Origin: Gillisia sp. CAL575
GTDB lineage: Bacteria; Bacteroidota; Bacteroidia; Flavobacteriales; Flavobacteriaceae
Direction of reading: 5' to 3'
Assembly: GCF_000403785.1 (NCBI RefSeq)
Contig: NZ_APHJ01000027.1
Location: 1-64,000, forward strand
Length of the DNA stretch: 64,000 nucleotides
Each line of letters begins with the position of its first letter. The first letter of the stretch is position 1. This document shows positions 1-8,076 of this stretch, in pieces. The notes under the pieces were generated by a model that saw only the letters and a list, made by a program, of their open reading frames with translations, did no database searches and was not told where the DNA came from. The position numbers and the translations under genes were made by a program.

Positions 1-73
1 GATTTGGTAGCTCAGTTGGTAGAGCATCTCCCTTTTAAGGAGAGGGTCCTGGGTTCGAGCCCCAGCCAGATCA
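1..73 (+). tRNA. tRNA-Lys (anticodon TTT)
   Basis: A complete cloverleaf can be folded. The acceptor arms GATTTGG and CCAGATC pair with one G-T wobble, the D arm is GCTC/GAGC, the anticodon stem is TCTCC/GGAGA around the loop CTTTTAA, and the T arm is CTGGG/CCCAG with TTCGAGC. The anticodon TTT reads lysine AAA/AAG. The discriminator base is A73 and CCA is not encoded. The gene begins exactly at the window edge. Confidence 0.95.
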
Positions 74-142
74 CTAAATTTTAGTACTTACTAAAATTTC
101 TTTTACAGCCCTTTAGAAATTTCTTTTCTAATCGTGCATTTT

Positions 143-226
143 GCCCGGGTGCTGGAATTGGTAGACAGGCATGGTTGAGGGCCATGTGTCCATTAGGGCG
201 TGCGGGTTCAAGTCCCGCTCCGGGTA
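143..226 (+). tRNA. tRNA-Leu (anticodon GAG)
   Basis: An 84-base class II tRNA with a long variable arm. The acceptor stem GCCCGGG pairs with CTCCGGGT using two G-T wobbles. The anticodon stem CATGG/CCATG holds the loop TTGAGGG, so the anticodon GAG reads CTC/CTT leucine codons. The T arm GCGGG/CCCGC carries TTCAAGT. It lies 69 bases after the lysine tRNA and may share its transcript. Confidence 0.94.
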
Positions 227-381
227 CACTTTTTCCCCACAAAATTCCTTTCCCACTAAGATTTTTATATTTCAGTTTGAATAATTTTAATAATATTGTC
301 TAAAACTATTCAAATTCCGAATTTCTTATTCTCCAAATAAAAATGATCTGCTTACCCTCGCTGAAAAAATTTTTAAATTAT

Positions 382-831
382 CTATTTCTTATCTTGTGTA
401 ATACCTTCTACAACTAAAGTCTCTGTAACTTTATCGTATAGATTCTGATTTTCTTTATCCCATAATAACCACACCACAGGAATTATTAAGAATCCTCCCA
501 AGTATTTTAGCAATTCTCGGAACGCACCGTCTGAAGCAAACTTATATTCTTCTCCAGATTTAGATGAGATCACTTTAAGTCCTAATAACTTGTGACCTAA
601 ATTTCCTGAAAATAGCGGATAAAAAATGAAGCCTGTAATTATAGATGCTAAAGCAGAATAAAGAAAATCTGACATATTTACTTCCCTATTTAAATAGTCA
701 TCCAAAGAGCTTCCTTTTATTTTATAAAACACTAAGGTTATAAAAAGATAAATGATGCCTTCTAACAAATGTGCTAAAAGCCGCTTGCCTCTTGATGCAA
801 TTCTATATTGATATTCACCTATCTGCTCCAT
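382..831 (-). CDS. RDD family membrane protein
   Basis: A 149-residue integral membrane protein. The N-terminus has the RDD-type signature with basic residues (ASRGKRLLAHLLEG) entering a first membrane helix at about residues 20-37. A second helix lies near 55-75, followed by the GHKLLGLKV motif, and a third hydrophobic stretch lies at 110-125 before the terminal LYDKVTETLVV block. RDD proteins are small multi-helix proteins of mostly unknown or transport-related role. It is transcribed divergently from the carotenoid regulator and shows no functional link to it. The family call is firm; the function is unknown. Confidence 0.8.
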   Translation of the reverse strand: MEQIGEYQYRIASRGKRLLAHLLEGIIYLFITLVFYKIKGSSLDDYLNREVNMSDFLYSALASIITGFIFYPLFSGNLGHKLLGLKVISSKSGEEYKFASDGAFRELLKYLGGFLIIPVVWLLWDKENQNLYDKVTETLVVEGITQDKK

Positions 832-1031
832 TATTTATAAATTAACTGTAAGTATATATTGTGCGCGAAAATATCATTTATAAATCAGCACCCCTATTAA
901 AATTTAAATTGCGCTAAATATTCCAAATAGATCAATAAAAAACAAATCTGAAAAATTTATTTTGTTTAACTTTTTTCTGTTTTAATTAAACAATTAACGT
1001 TTCTATATACTTATTGAAGCTTATTATTTCC

Positions 1032-1039
1032 TATTTTTG
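1032..1039 (+). promoter_or_regulatory. -7 promoter element of the carotenoid operon
   Basis: TATTTTTG fits the Bacteroidota -7 consensus TAnnTTTG and ends 18 bases before the ATG at 1058. A TTG at 1014-1016 is a possible -33 element, but the 15-base gap is shorter than usual. The position argues against an upstream TTG start at 1037, which lies inside this element. Confidence 0.45.
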
Positions 1040-1057
1040 TCTTTCTTGATAACTAAA

Positions 1058-1957
1058 ATGGAACACATTAAACAGAATTTCAGCATTAAAGATTTAGAAC
1101 ACCTTAGCGGGATTAAGGCACATACTATTAGGATATGGGAAAAGAGGTATAATATACTTACTCCTAATAGAACAGAAACTAATATTAGAACCTACGACCT
1201 AGAAAGCCTACAAAAGATATTAAACGTGACTTTTTTAAATGGTCATGGATATAAGATTTCCAGAATCGCAAAATTATCTGATCCAGAAATTGGTAAGATG
1301 GTAAAAGAAGTAGCCGCTACCGCCAGTGAAGAAAATAGAGCTATTAATTCGTTTAAGATTTCTATGGTAAATTTTGATTCTAATTTATTTCATAAAACTT
1401 ATCTTAATCTAATAAATTCTAAGAGTTTTAGAGAAATATTTTTAGAGATTTTTATTCCTCTATTGAATGAAATTGGCCTTTTATGGCAAACAGACACAAT
1501 TAATCCAGTGCATGAACACTTTTTAGTGGGTTTAATAAAGCAAAAGCTATATTTAAATATAGCTCAACTAGAATCATCTGAGGATTATGAGGGAGAAGAG
1601 CTTTATGTGCTTTTCTTACCAGAAAATGAAATTCATGATCTTGGCATACTATATCTAAATTACGAGCTTAATTTTCATCATAAAAAGACAATATATCTTG
1701 GCCCTAGCATGCCTTTACATGATATGAGATATCTTTTAGATATTCATCCGAATCCTACCTTTATAAGTTACTTAACCACAGAGCCTAGGGAATTAACTGA
1801 ATTCTTAAATGAATTTGATCGTGTTCTTAGTAAGGATAAAAAAATGGAATTAAATCTTTTTGGAAGTAAAATCCAATCTATAGATCCAAACAATCTTTCA
1901 TCTAACGTTAAGATCTTCAAATCTATTCCTGAATTTGCTAATCAATTTTCGAATTAA
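1058..1957 (+). CDS. MerR-type, cobalamin-binding (CarH/CarA-like) regulator
   Basis: A 299-residue three-part regulator. Residues 8-70 form a MerR winged helix (IKDLEHLSG, HTIRIWEKRY). Residues 100-175 form the helical cap domain. Residues 180-299 form the B12-binding Rossmann domain with E191-x-H193-x2-G196, where H193 would be the lower axial cobalt ligand. The cap retains the W-x9-EH motif (W143, E153, H154) that covers the adenosyl group in CarH proteins. The residue after the Trp is Gln144, whereas light-responsive CarH has the photoadduct His there. Its stop codon overlaps the crtI start by one base (TAATG). Family knowledge predicts a light- and B12-dependent repressor of the crt genes; whether this one senses light is uncertain. 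Confidence 0.88.
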   Translation: MEHIKQNFSIKDLEHLSGIKAHTIRIWEKRYNILTPNRTETNIRTYDLESLQKILNVTFLNGHGYKISRIAKLSDPEIGKMVKEVAATASEENRAINSFKISMVNFDSNLFHKTYLNLINSKSFREIFLEIFIPLLNEIGLLWQTDTINPVHEHFLVGLIKQKLYLNIAQLESSEDYEGEELYVLFLPENEIHDLGILYLNYELNFHHKKTIYLGPSMPLHDMRYLLDIHPNPTFISYLTTEPRELTEFLNEFDRVLSKDKKMELNLFGSKIQSIDPNNLSSNVKIFKSIPEFANQFSN

Positions 1958-3423
1958 TGAGTAAAACAGTAAGCATTATTGGCTCTGGCTTTGCATCTCT
2001 GGCTGCAGCATCATATTTAGCAAAAGAAGGGTACCGAGTCTCGGTCTATGAGAAAAATAGTGAGCTTGGAGGACGCGCAAGACAATATAAAAGAGATGGA
2101 TTTACATTTGATATGGGGCCTTCATGGTACTGGATGCCAGATGTGTTCGAGCGCTTTTTTGCTGATTTTGGTAAAACGCCGTCAGACTATTACACTTTAG
2201 ATAAGTTGAACCCAGCTTATAAAGTTTTTTTTGAAGATGGAAAGAGCATTACCATTGAAGATACCTTAGAAAAAATTTATATCGCCTTTGAAAAAGAAGA
2301 AAAAGGTAGTTCCAAAAAGCTTAAAAAATTTATAGATAAGGCACAGAGCAATTATAACATTGCAATTAAAGATCTTGTTTATAGACCAGGTATATCACCT
2401 ATTGAACTTATTACTCCAGCCACAATCAAAAAACTCGGACAGTTTTTTGGGACGATTGCATCAGATGTTCGCAGTGAATTTAAAAATAAAAATCTTATTC
2501 AAATATTAGAGTTTCCTGTTCTATTCCTAGGTGCAAAACCAAGTGATACGCCATCTTTTTATAGCTTTATGAACTATGCCGACTTTGGGTTAGGAACATG
2601 GCACCCTCGGGGCGGTATGAATCAAGTAATTCAGGGAATGATTTCATTAGCAGAATCATTAGGAGTTGAGTTTCATACAAATGCTCCTGTAGAAAGAATA
2701 AATATTTCTGATGGAAAAGTAAAAAGTATTTCTATAGATGGAAAAGAATTATATTCAGAAATTATTTTAAGCGGAGCAGATTATCATCACAGCGAAACCT
2801 TACTAGAATCTAAATACCGCCAATATTCTGAAAAGTATTGGGAGAAAAAGACTTTTGCTCCTTCCTCCCTACTTTTCTACGTTGGTTTTAGCAAAAAAAT
2901 AAAAAATATAGAATATCATAACTTATTCTTTGATGTAGATTTTGAAGCCCACGCAAAAGATATTTACGACGTACCAAAATGGCCAAGTGACCCGCTTTTT
3001 TATGCCAATTTTACTTCTGTGACAGATAATAATACCGCACCAGAAAACTGTGAAAATGGTTTTTTCCTTATTCCTTTAGCACCTGGAATAGAAGATACCG
3101 AGGAATTGAGAAATGAATATTTTGAGAAAATCATTACTAGATTTGAAAAACTTACAAACCAAGAGGTTAGAAAATACGTTATATTTAAGGAGTCATTTTG
3201 CGTGAGTGACTTTATTAAGGAGTACAATAGTTACAAAGGAAATGCATACGGAATGGCAAATACGCTATTACAAACTGCATTTTTAAGACCAAAATTAATG
3301 AGCAGCAAAGTAAAAGGCTTGTTTTTTACTGGACAATTAACAGTTCCTGGTCCAGGAGTTCCTCCTGCACTAATCTCAGGGAAATTAGTGTCTGGTCTCA
3401 TTCAAAAAGAATTTACAATATGA
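1957..3423 (+). CDS. crtI: phytoene desaturase
   Basis: A 488-residue FAD-dependent CrtI desaturase that takes phytoene to lycopene. The N-terminal dinucleotide fold is G9-S-G11-FAS-L with the acidic strand end YEKNSELGGRA near residue 32. The third glycine of the usual GxGxxG is Ser14. A conserved FDMGPSWYWMPDVF segment follows. The C-terminal signature TGQLTVPGPGVPPALISGK at about 455-473 is the second FAD-contact region. The start overlaps the regulator stop by one base and the stop overlaps crtB by four (ATGA), so the genes are translationally coupled. Confidence 0.96.
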   Translation: MSKTVSIIGSGFASLAAASYLAKEGYRVSVYEKNSELGGRARQYKRDGFTFDMGPSWYWMPDVFERFFADFGKTPSDYYTLDKLNPAYKVFFEDGKSITIEDTLEKIYIAFEKEEKGSSKKLKKFIDKAQSNYNIAIKDLVYRPGISPIELITPATIKKLGQFFGTIASDVRSEFKNKNLIQILEFPVLFLGAKPSDTPSFYSFMNYADFGLGTWHPRGGMNQVIQGMISLAESLGVEFHTNAPVERINISDGKVKSISIDGKELYSEIILSGADYHHSETLLESKYRQYSEKYWEKKTFAPSSLLFYVGFSKKIKNIEYHNLFFDVDFEAHAKDIYDVPKWPSDPLFYANFTSVTDNNTAPENCENGFFLIPLAPGIEDTEELRNEYFEKIITRFEKLTNQEVRKYVIFKESFCVSDFIKEYNSYKGNAYGMANTLLQTAFLRPKLMSSKVKGLFFTGQLTVPGPGVPPALISGKLVSGLIQKEFTI

Positions 3424-4259
3424 AATCGATTTTCGACACAGTGTCCCGCGCCTGCAGCAAGACTGTAACTAATTCGTATAGCACTTCGTTTTCGATGGCT
3501 ACAAAAATGCTAGCTCCATCTATTCGGCAGGATATTTATAATATTTATGGCTTTGTAAGATTTGCAGATGAAATTGTAGATTCCTTTCATGACTTCAATA
3601 AAGAGGAATTACTAGAAGAGTTTACCTTAGACCTTTATAAAGCAATAGACCGTAAAATAAGTTTGAATCCTATTTTAAACTCTTTTCAAGAAACAGTACA
3701 TAAATATCAAATAACATCTGAGCTTTATAATGCATTTTTAAAAAGCATGAAATTAGATTTACACAAATCCACATATCTTACTCAAGAGGATTATAAAGAA
3801 TATATTTATGGAAGTGCAGATGTTGTAGGTTTAATGTGTTTAAAAGTATTTGTAAAAGGAGATAATATTAAATATGAAGAGTTAAAAGAATCTGCGATGA
3901 GTTTGGGTTCGGCCTTTCAAAAAGTTAATTTCCTAAGAGATCTAAAAGCAGATTTCGAAGATTTAAGCAGAAGTTATTTTCCGGATACTAATCTGGCTGC
4001 ATTAGATGAAATTAGCAAGCAAAAGATTATTTTTGAAATTGAAGAAGATTTTAGTGCAGGTTTAAAAGGTATTGCTAAATTACCGGTAGAGGCAAAATTT
4101 GGAGTTTACACTGCCTATATATATTACAGCAAATTGCTACATAAATTAAAAAAGGTGCCTTCCCTAGAAATTAAGAATAAGCGCATTAGCGTCCCTAATT
4201 ATCAAAAAGCGGGCTTACTAGCAAAATCTTACATCTCATATAGATTAAATTTAATATAA
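3420..4259 (+). CDS. crtB: phytoene synthase
   Basis: A 279-residue squalene/phytoene synthase that condenses two geranylgeranyl diphosphates into 15-cis-phytoene. Both Mg-diphosphate motifs are visible: D50-EIV-D54 and D174-LKA-D178, the latter followed by the conserved SRSYFP. The length is normal for bacterial CrtB. It sits between crtI (4-base overlap) and crtZ (1-base TAATG overlap). No crtE (GGPP synthase) lies nearby, so the precursor must come from elsewhere in the genome. Confidence 0.96.
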   Translation: MKSIFDTVSRACSKTVTNSYSTSFSMATKMLAPSIRQDIYNIYGFVRFADEIVDSFHDFNKEELLEEFTLDLYKAIDRKISLNPILNSFQETVHKYQITSELYNAFLKSMKLDLHKSTYLTQEDYKEYIYGSADVVGLMCLKVFVKGDNIKYEELKESAMSLGSAFQKVNFLRDLKADFEDLSRSYFPDTNLAALDEISKQKIIFEIEEDFSAGLKGIAKLPVEAKFGVYTAYIYYSKLLHKLKKVPSLEIKNKRISVPNYQKAGLLAKSYISYRLNLI

Positions 4260-4708
4260 TGGAATTCATACTTTGGATCGTAATTTTTATTGCTACCTTC
4301 TTAATAATGGAAGGAATGGCATGGTTTACCCACAAATACGTAATGCATGGTTTTTTATGGAAATTACATCAAGATCATCATAGAAAAGACCATAGTCATT
4401 GGTGGGAAAGAAATGATCTCTTCTTCGTTTTTTATGCCATAGTTAGTATCTCATTTTTTCTGTTATGGAGATATGATGATCTTTGGATAGGTTTACCAAT
4501 TGGACTAGGAATCCTTGCCTACGGAATCGCATATTTTATGGTTCATGATATTTTTATTCACCAACGATTTAAAATATTTAGAAACGCAAATAACAAATAT
4601 GCTAAAGGTGTAAGGAGAGCACACAAAATGCATCACAAACATTTAGGCAAAGATGAGGGAGAATGTTTTGGGATGCTTTGGGTACCTTTCAAATATTTTA
4701 GAAAATAA
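4259..4708 (+). CDS. crtZ: beta-carotene hydroxylase
   Basis: A 149-residue fatty-acid-hydroxylase-fold membrane enzyme that adds 3-hydroxyl groups to both rings of beta-carotene to give zeaxanthin. The histidine clusters that bind two irons are all present: H25-KYVM-H30, H37-QD-HH41, H96-DIFI-H101 and H122-KM-HH126 with H128. Hydrophobic helices lie at about 1-22, 53-70 and 76-98. The single TAA at 4706-4708 is followed in the same reading frame, with no further stop, by crtY. Confidence 0.95.
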   Translation: MEFILWIVIFIATFLIMEGMAWFTHKYVMHGFLWKLHQDHHRKDHSHWWERNDLFFVFYAIVSISFFLLWRYDDLWIGLPIGLGILAYGIAYFMVHDIFIHQRFKIFRNANNKYAKGVRRAHKMHHKHLGKDEGECFGMLWVPFKYFRK

Positions 4709-4735
4709 TTTAATCACAGAAACAACTCCTATTTG

Positions 4736-5872
4736 GTGCCACAAAAATTCGATTATATTATTATTGGAAGTGGCTTAGCAGGACTTCAATTAGCGTATGC
4801 ATTTAGTTTAGACCCGTATTTTGAAAATTTGAAGATTGCTATCATAGATCCATCTTCAAAAAAGACAAATGATAAAACCTGGTGTTTTTGGGAAAAAGGT
4901 CTTGGGCAATGGGATGAAGTTATTACACGATCTTGGAATCAGGGCGAATTTATTTCTACAAAAGCCCATATAAATTTAGAGCTATCTCCTTATGCTTATA
5001 AAATGCTCAGGTCCATTGATTTTTATAATTTTATAAGAGCAGCCCTAAAAGATAAAACCAACATAGATTTTATTATAGATGAGATTCAGGAGATTGAGGA
5101 ATCTAAATTAATCGCATTAGGAAAGAAAGGAAAATATATAGCAACCCATTTTTTTGATAGTCGAATTGATTCTGACTATTTAGTTGATGAAAATTCCACT
5201 AAAATATTTCAGCACTTTAAAGGCTTTCATATTAAAACCAAAGCATCTGTCTTTGATAAATCCACATTTACTATGATGGATTTCAGAATAAAATTTCCAG
5301 ATAGTACTAGTTTTACCTACATATTACCCTTAAACGATTCTGAAGCATTAATCGAATATACTTTTTTCACCCCATTTCTCACGGAAGAATCTATATATGA
5401 CAAATATTTAAACACCTATATTAAAGATGTTCTAAAAGTGGATGAATATGAAATTATTGGGACTGAAAATGGAGTGATTCCTATGACCGACTATAATTTT
5501 CATAAAGCTAGTAGTCCAAAAGTTACTAAAATAGGTACTGCTGGCTCTTGGGTTAAAGGTTCTACTGGCTATTCCTTTAAACATACCGAAAAAAAAGTAG
5601 CGCAGTTAATTCAGAATATTAAAACTGGGAAAGATCCTAAAAATAATTTATTGAATAATAGGTCTAGATGGTATGATGCAATTTTTCTAGATGTTTTAAA
5701 TAGACATAATGAGTTAGGAGAAGAGCTTTTTACCAAATTTTACTCAAAGAATTCTCCACAAGAAATATTCAGATATCTAGATGAAGAAACAAATTTAACT
5801 GAAGAATTAAAAATAATGTTTAGCCTTTATGATCCAGAGTTTGTTCGCTCATTTTTCAGAAAATTATTCTAA
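4736..5872 (+). CDS. crtY: lycopene beta-cyclase
   Basis: A CrtY-type FAD-dependent cyclase of about 378 residues that forms the two beta-rings of beta-carotene. The N-terminus has the Rossmann motif DYIIIGSGLAGLQLA, then the family signature NDKTWCFWE near residue 45 and a glycine-rich TGYSFKHT block at about 285. No ATG exists upstream of the Rossmann strand. The start is GTG at 4736 or TTG at 4733, only 24-27 bases after the crtZ stop and in the crtZ frame. The last nine bases overlap the convergent thioredoxin gene. It completes the pathway to zeaxanthin. Confidence 0.92.
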   Translation: MPQKFDYIIIGSGLAGLQLAYAFSLDPYFENLKIAIIDPSSKKTNDKTWCFWEKGLGQWDEVITRSWNQGEFISTKAHINLELSPYAYKMLRSIDFYNFIRAALKDKTNIDFIIDEIQEIEESKLIALGKKGKYIATHFFDSRIDSDYLVDENSTKIFQHFKGFHIKTKASVFDKSTFTMMDFRIKFPDSTSFTYILPLNDSEALIEYTFFTPFLTEESIYDKYLNTYIKDVLKVDEYEIIGTENGVIPMTDYNFHKASSPKVTKIGTAGSWVKGSTGYSFKHTEKKVAQLIQNIKTGKDPKNNLLNNRSRWYDAIFLDVLNRHNELGEELFTKFYSKNSPQEIFRYLDEETNLTEELKIMFSLYDPEFVRSFFRKLF

Positions 5873-6424
5873 AAGTAGTTTATCTAAAGTTTCTCTAAGC
5901 TTTTCACTATTCCAATCTGCAGCTCCTACCTTTTCTATAACGATGGCGCCATTTTTACTAATTAAAAATGTAGTTGGCAGTGTATTCCCATTTAAAGGTT
6001 CTGGAGCCTCACTTAATGGCCTATATGCCGGGATTGAATAATTCTTACGGTTTAAAAAGCCTCGAACGGTTTCATGATCTTCAGAAGAAACAAATAAAAA
6101 TTCCACTTTATCTTTATAATCGCGATATAACAATTCAAAACTTGGCATTTCAGCAATACAAGGAGGACACCAAGTAGCCCAAAAATTCACAATAACAACT
6201 TTGTTCTTTAAATCTGGGAATTCTAGCCTATCCTTATTATTTCTTTCTAAGACCCAGTTATAATCTGCAATTAATTCTCTGTCATCTTCGGAATTAACAG
6301 AGGGGCTAAAAGCCAACAATTTATTTACAAAAATTTGAATGGGTTTACGGGTACCGGGGATAATCATTGCAAGAATTATAACTGCGATAATTATATTTGA
6401 CCATTGATTTTTAAAAAGCTTCAT
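5864..6424 (-). CDS. TlpA/ResA-like membrane-anchored thioredoxin
   Basis: A 186-residue protein with an N-terminal membrane anchor (about residues 10-23) and a TlpA-like thioredoxin fold. The active site is W85-CPP-C89 in the strand-helix motif VVIVNFWATWCPPC, and a cis-Pro-type segment NTLPTTFLI lies near 160. Such proteins reduce disulfides outside the cytoplasm, often in cytochrome maturation. The partner here is not evident. It overlaps the 3' end of crtY tail to tail. Confidence 0.86.
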   Translation of the reverse strand: MKLFKNQWSNIIIAVIILAMIIPGTRKPIQIFVNKLLAFSPSVNSEDDRELIADYNWVLERNNKDRLEFPDLKNKVVIVNFWATWCPPCIAEMPSFELLYRDYKDKVEFLFVSSEDHETVRGFLNRKNYSIPAYRPLSEAPEPLNGNTLPTTFLISKNGAIVIEKVGAADWNSEKLRETLDKLLLE

Positions 6425-6476
6425 CTTAAAATATTCTTGTAGGTATTGGAATCAAAAATTAACCCAAAGTTACTAT

Positions 6477-7235
6477 CTATTTGTTAAGACCAATCAGTTT
6501 TTTGTTCAATTTAAACAATTCTTTTTTCAAGAAATCTATTGATTCCTCCATGTTCTGTATCTTCCCTTTAGAAGCTATTTGATGATGTGGTAATACTACA
6601 CTGCTAATTTTCCCCCTCACAATCATTGCTTGGTAAATTTCAGTTTTTAGAATTTTCTTTATTTGATCTGGTTCCAATTCATTGTCGCTTTCCAAAAGGA
6701 GATAATCTGTATTATTATCTAACCGAATACGTTTAACTAATATCCCGTTTTCAGTTATTAATAAAATTAAAGAACCATCCAAAATATTATCTATTTTAGG
6801 TTGATCTTGACAAATTAAAACGTCTCCAGAGAGCAGTGTGGGCGTCATACTATCTCCTGAAACTTCAAATAATTTTTGTTCAAAAGCTGGATTAAATCCA
6901 GGGATTCTGTACCAATCTGCAACTTCAAAACTGTTTTCCTCATGAAAATTTTTAATAAAACCAGCATGTGCAGATGCTTTTATAAGAGGAATAAATCCAT
7001 TCGTTGGATCTATTTTAATTAAAAACCTATCACCTTTTAAAATAAAATCTGTTGTTACTTCATAAAGTTTACTCAAATTTATGATATGGCTTACAGCAAT
7101 GCCATTTTGGGAGTTCTCAATTAAAGAATAAGCAGCTTGAGTAATAAATAATTTTTCTGCCACAAGAGTTTGGGAAAAGCCATTTTGCTTACGCAATCCT
7201 TTAATTCTATCTCCAATAAATATTCTCTGCGTCAT
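6477..7235 (-). CDS. XRE-family regulator with LexA/S24-like C-terminal domain
   Basis: A 252-residue regulator. Residues 5-66 form an XRE helix-turn-helix (IGDRIKGLRKQNGFSQ, VAEKLFITQAAYSLIE). The C-terminal half is a peptidase S24 fold with the catalytic pair Ser129 (SGDSM) and Lys168 (ILVKRI) and a possible Ala91-Gly92 self-cleavage bond. A charged helical tail at about 215-252 may be a coiled coil. I chose the ATG at 7235 over a TTG two codons upstream. No phage genes surround it, so it may be a chromosomal stress regulator. The target is unknown. Confidence 0.8.
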   Translation of the reverse strand: MTQRIFIGDRIKGLRKQNGFSQTLVAEKLFITQAAYSLIENSQNGIAVSHIINLSKLYEVTTDFILKGDRFLIKIDPTNGFIPLIKASAHAGFIKNFHEENSFEVADWYRIPGFNPAFEQKLFEVSGDSMTPTLLSGDVLICQDQPKIDNILDGSLILLITENGILVKRIRLDNNTDYLLLESDNELEPDQIKKILKTEIYQAMIVRGKISSVVLPHHQIASKGKIQNMEESIDFLKKELFKLNKKLIGLNK

Positions 7236-7576
7236 TTTCAATCTTATTTCCGTTTAATAATTTAAACTCAGGCAACCGGTCTAAGATCGACTATTAAAGC
7301 TGAAAGAAATATGTTATAATGAATAATGATAAAAGGTAGTGAGAGTAGCATCTAAATTGTTAATAATATGTTAAAACTAAACATTATTGGATTGATCACA
7401 TCAATTATCTCTATTTTAATATAAGTTTTATTTACAAATCAATAGTTTCAAAAAATTAATAATCAGTTTTTAAACATTTTCCTTTTTAGTGAAAACTAAG
7501 TGCAGCTCTTGGATTTTGAATTAAATATTCTGAAGTGAAATTTGAATAAATTATATTAAAGATTAATTATGCAATT

Positions 7577-7629
7577 GTAGGGTGTTGCCTGATTAATATA
7601 AAGAAACTCGGAAATTTTCCGGGTTTTTT
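7577..7629 (+). ncRNA. candidate small RNA 3' module, copy A
   Basis: GTAGGGT at 7577 is followed 30 bases later by the hairpin CTCGGAA/TTCCGGG (7607-7623, extendable by A-T pairs) and six T residues, which is a good intrinsic terminator on the plus strand. There is no open frame upstream on that strand, so the transcript ending here should be non-coding. The 5' end cannot be set: no clear TAnnTTTG element is seen. Confidence 0.35.
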
Positions 7630-7986
7630 ATTTGCAATACTTCCAACTGTTTAAATATTACAAAATTGGTTATTTTAAACATACATTATGCTCAAATCCT
7701 TAGGCTTTTGTTTATAAGTGTTAATTATTTGTTAAACGAATACTTTGCTTTTTTTAAGCTTAATTAATCCCTAAATTTATTTTTTTTATTAAAATAGCAT
7801 TTTTACTTGATTTTGCAATCCCTACCTTCTAAAATCAGGTTCTTTTGAATTGATCACTATTCGAGATTAATATAAATATTTTACCAGTCTGTGTTTATAC
7901 AAATAATTTCATGTATGCACTTTTTAAAGTGTTTCATATAAAATGAACATGCATTTAGACTTTGACAATTAGTTGGTTGGTTAATA

Positions 7987-8040
7987 GTAGGGTATTAACT
8001 TTCATAACTAAAGAACCCAGGAAAATTAATTTTCCTGGGT
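7987..8040 (+). ncRNA. candidate small RNA 3' module, copy B (or aconitase terminator)
   Basis: GTAGGGT at 7987 is followed 29 bases later by a perfect 24-base palindrome (8016-8039, arms CCCAGGAAAATT/AATTTTCCTGGG) and the same downstream TATTTG as copy A. Because the palindrome also lies 37 bases past the aconitase stop on the opposite strand, it may serve as that gene's terminator instead or as well. The T-run is weak on both sides. Confidence 0.35.
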
Positions 8041-8076
8041 TTGCTATTTGTATTAAATGAGAGTTTCACCTTTTAT

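Larger units (their letters stand above)
7236..8076. other. 841-base non-coding interval with sRNA-like modules
   Basis: No convincing reading frame exists on either strand; short frames end within a few codons. The stretch is very AT-rich and holds two hairpins near 7607-7623 and 8016-8039, each preceded 29-30 bases upstream by the same heptamer GTAGGGT (7577 and 7987). It separates the start of the XRE regulator gene from the 3' end of aconitase, so the first hairpin has no upstream plus-strand protein gene to terminate. Confidence 0.6.

Noticed and set aside
964-991. GTTTAA...TTAAAC inverted repeat as operator of the carotenoid operon
   Set aside because: The arms are short A/T-only sequence that is expected by chance here; without a second copy it is not support for a binding site.
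1037-1057. TTG start for the MerR-type regulator at 1037
   Set aside because: It overlaps the TATTTTTG promoter element; the ATG at 1058 is the first codon that can be in the transcript.
4259-5872. An intact crtZ-crtY fusion gene
   Set aside because: A clear TAA at 4706-4708 separates them, and each part has the full length of its family.
6477-7235. Prophage indicated by a CI/LexA-like regulator
   Set aside because: No integrase, structural or lysis gene lies within the window, and the neighbours are core metabolism.
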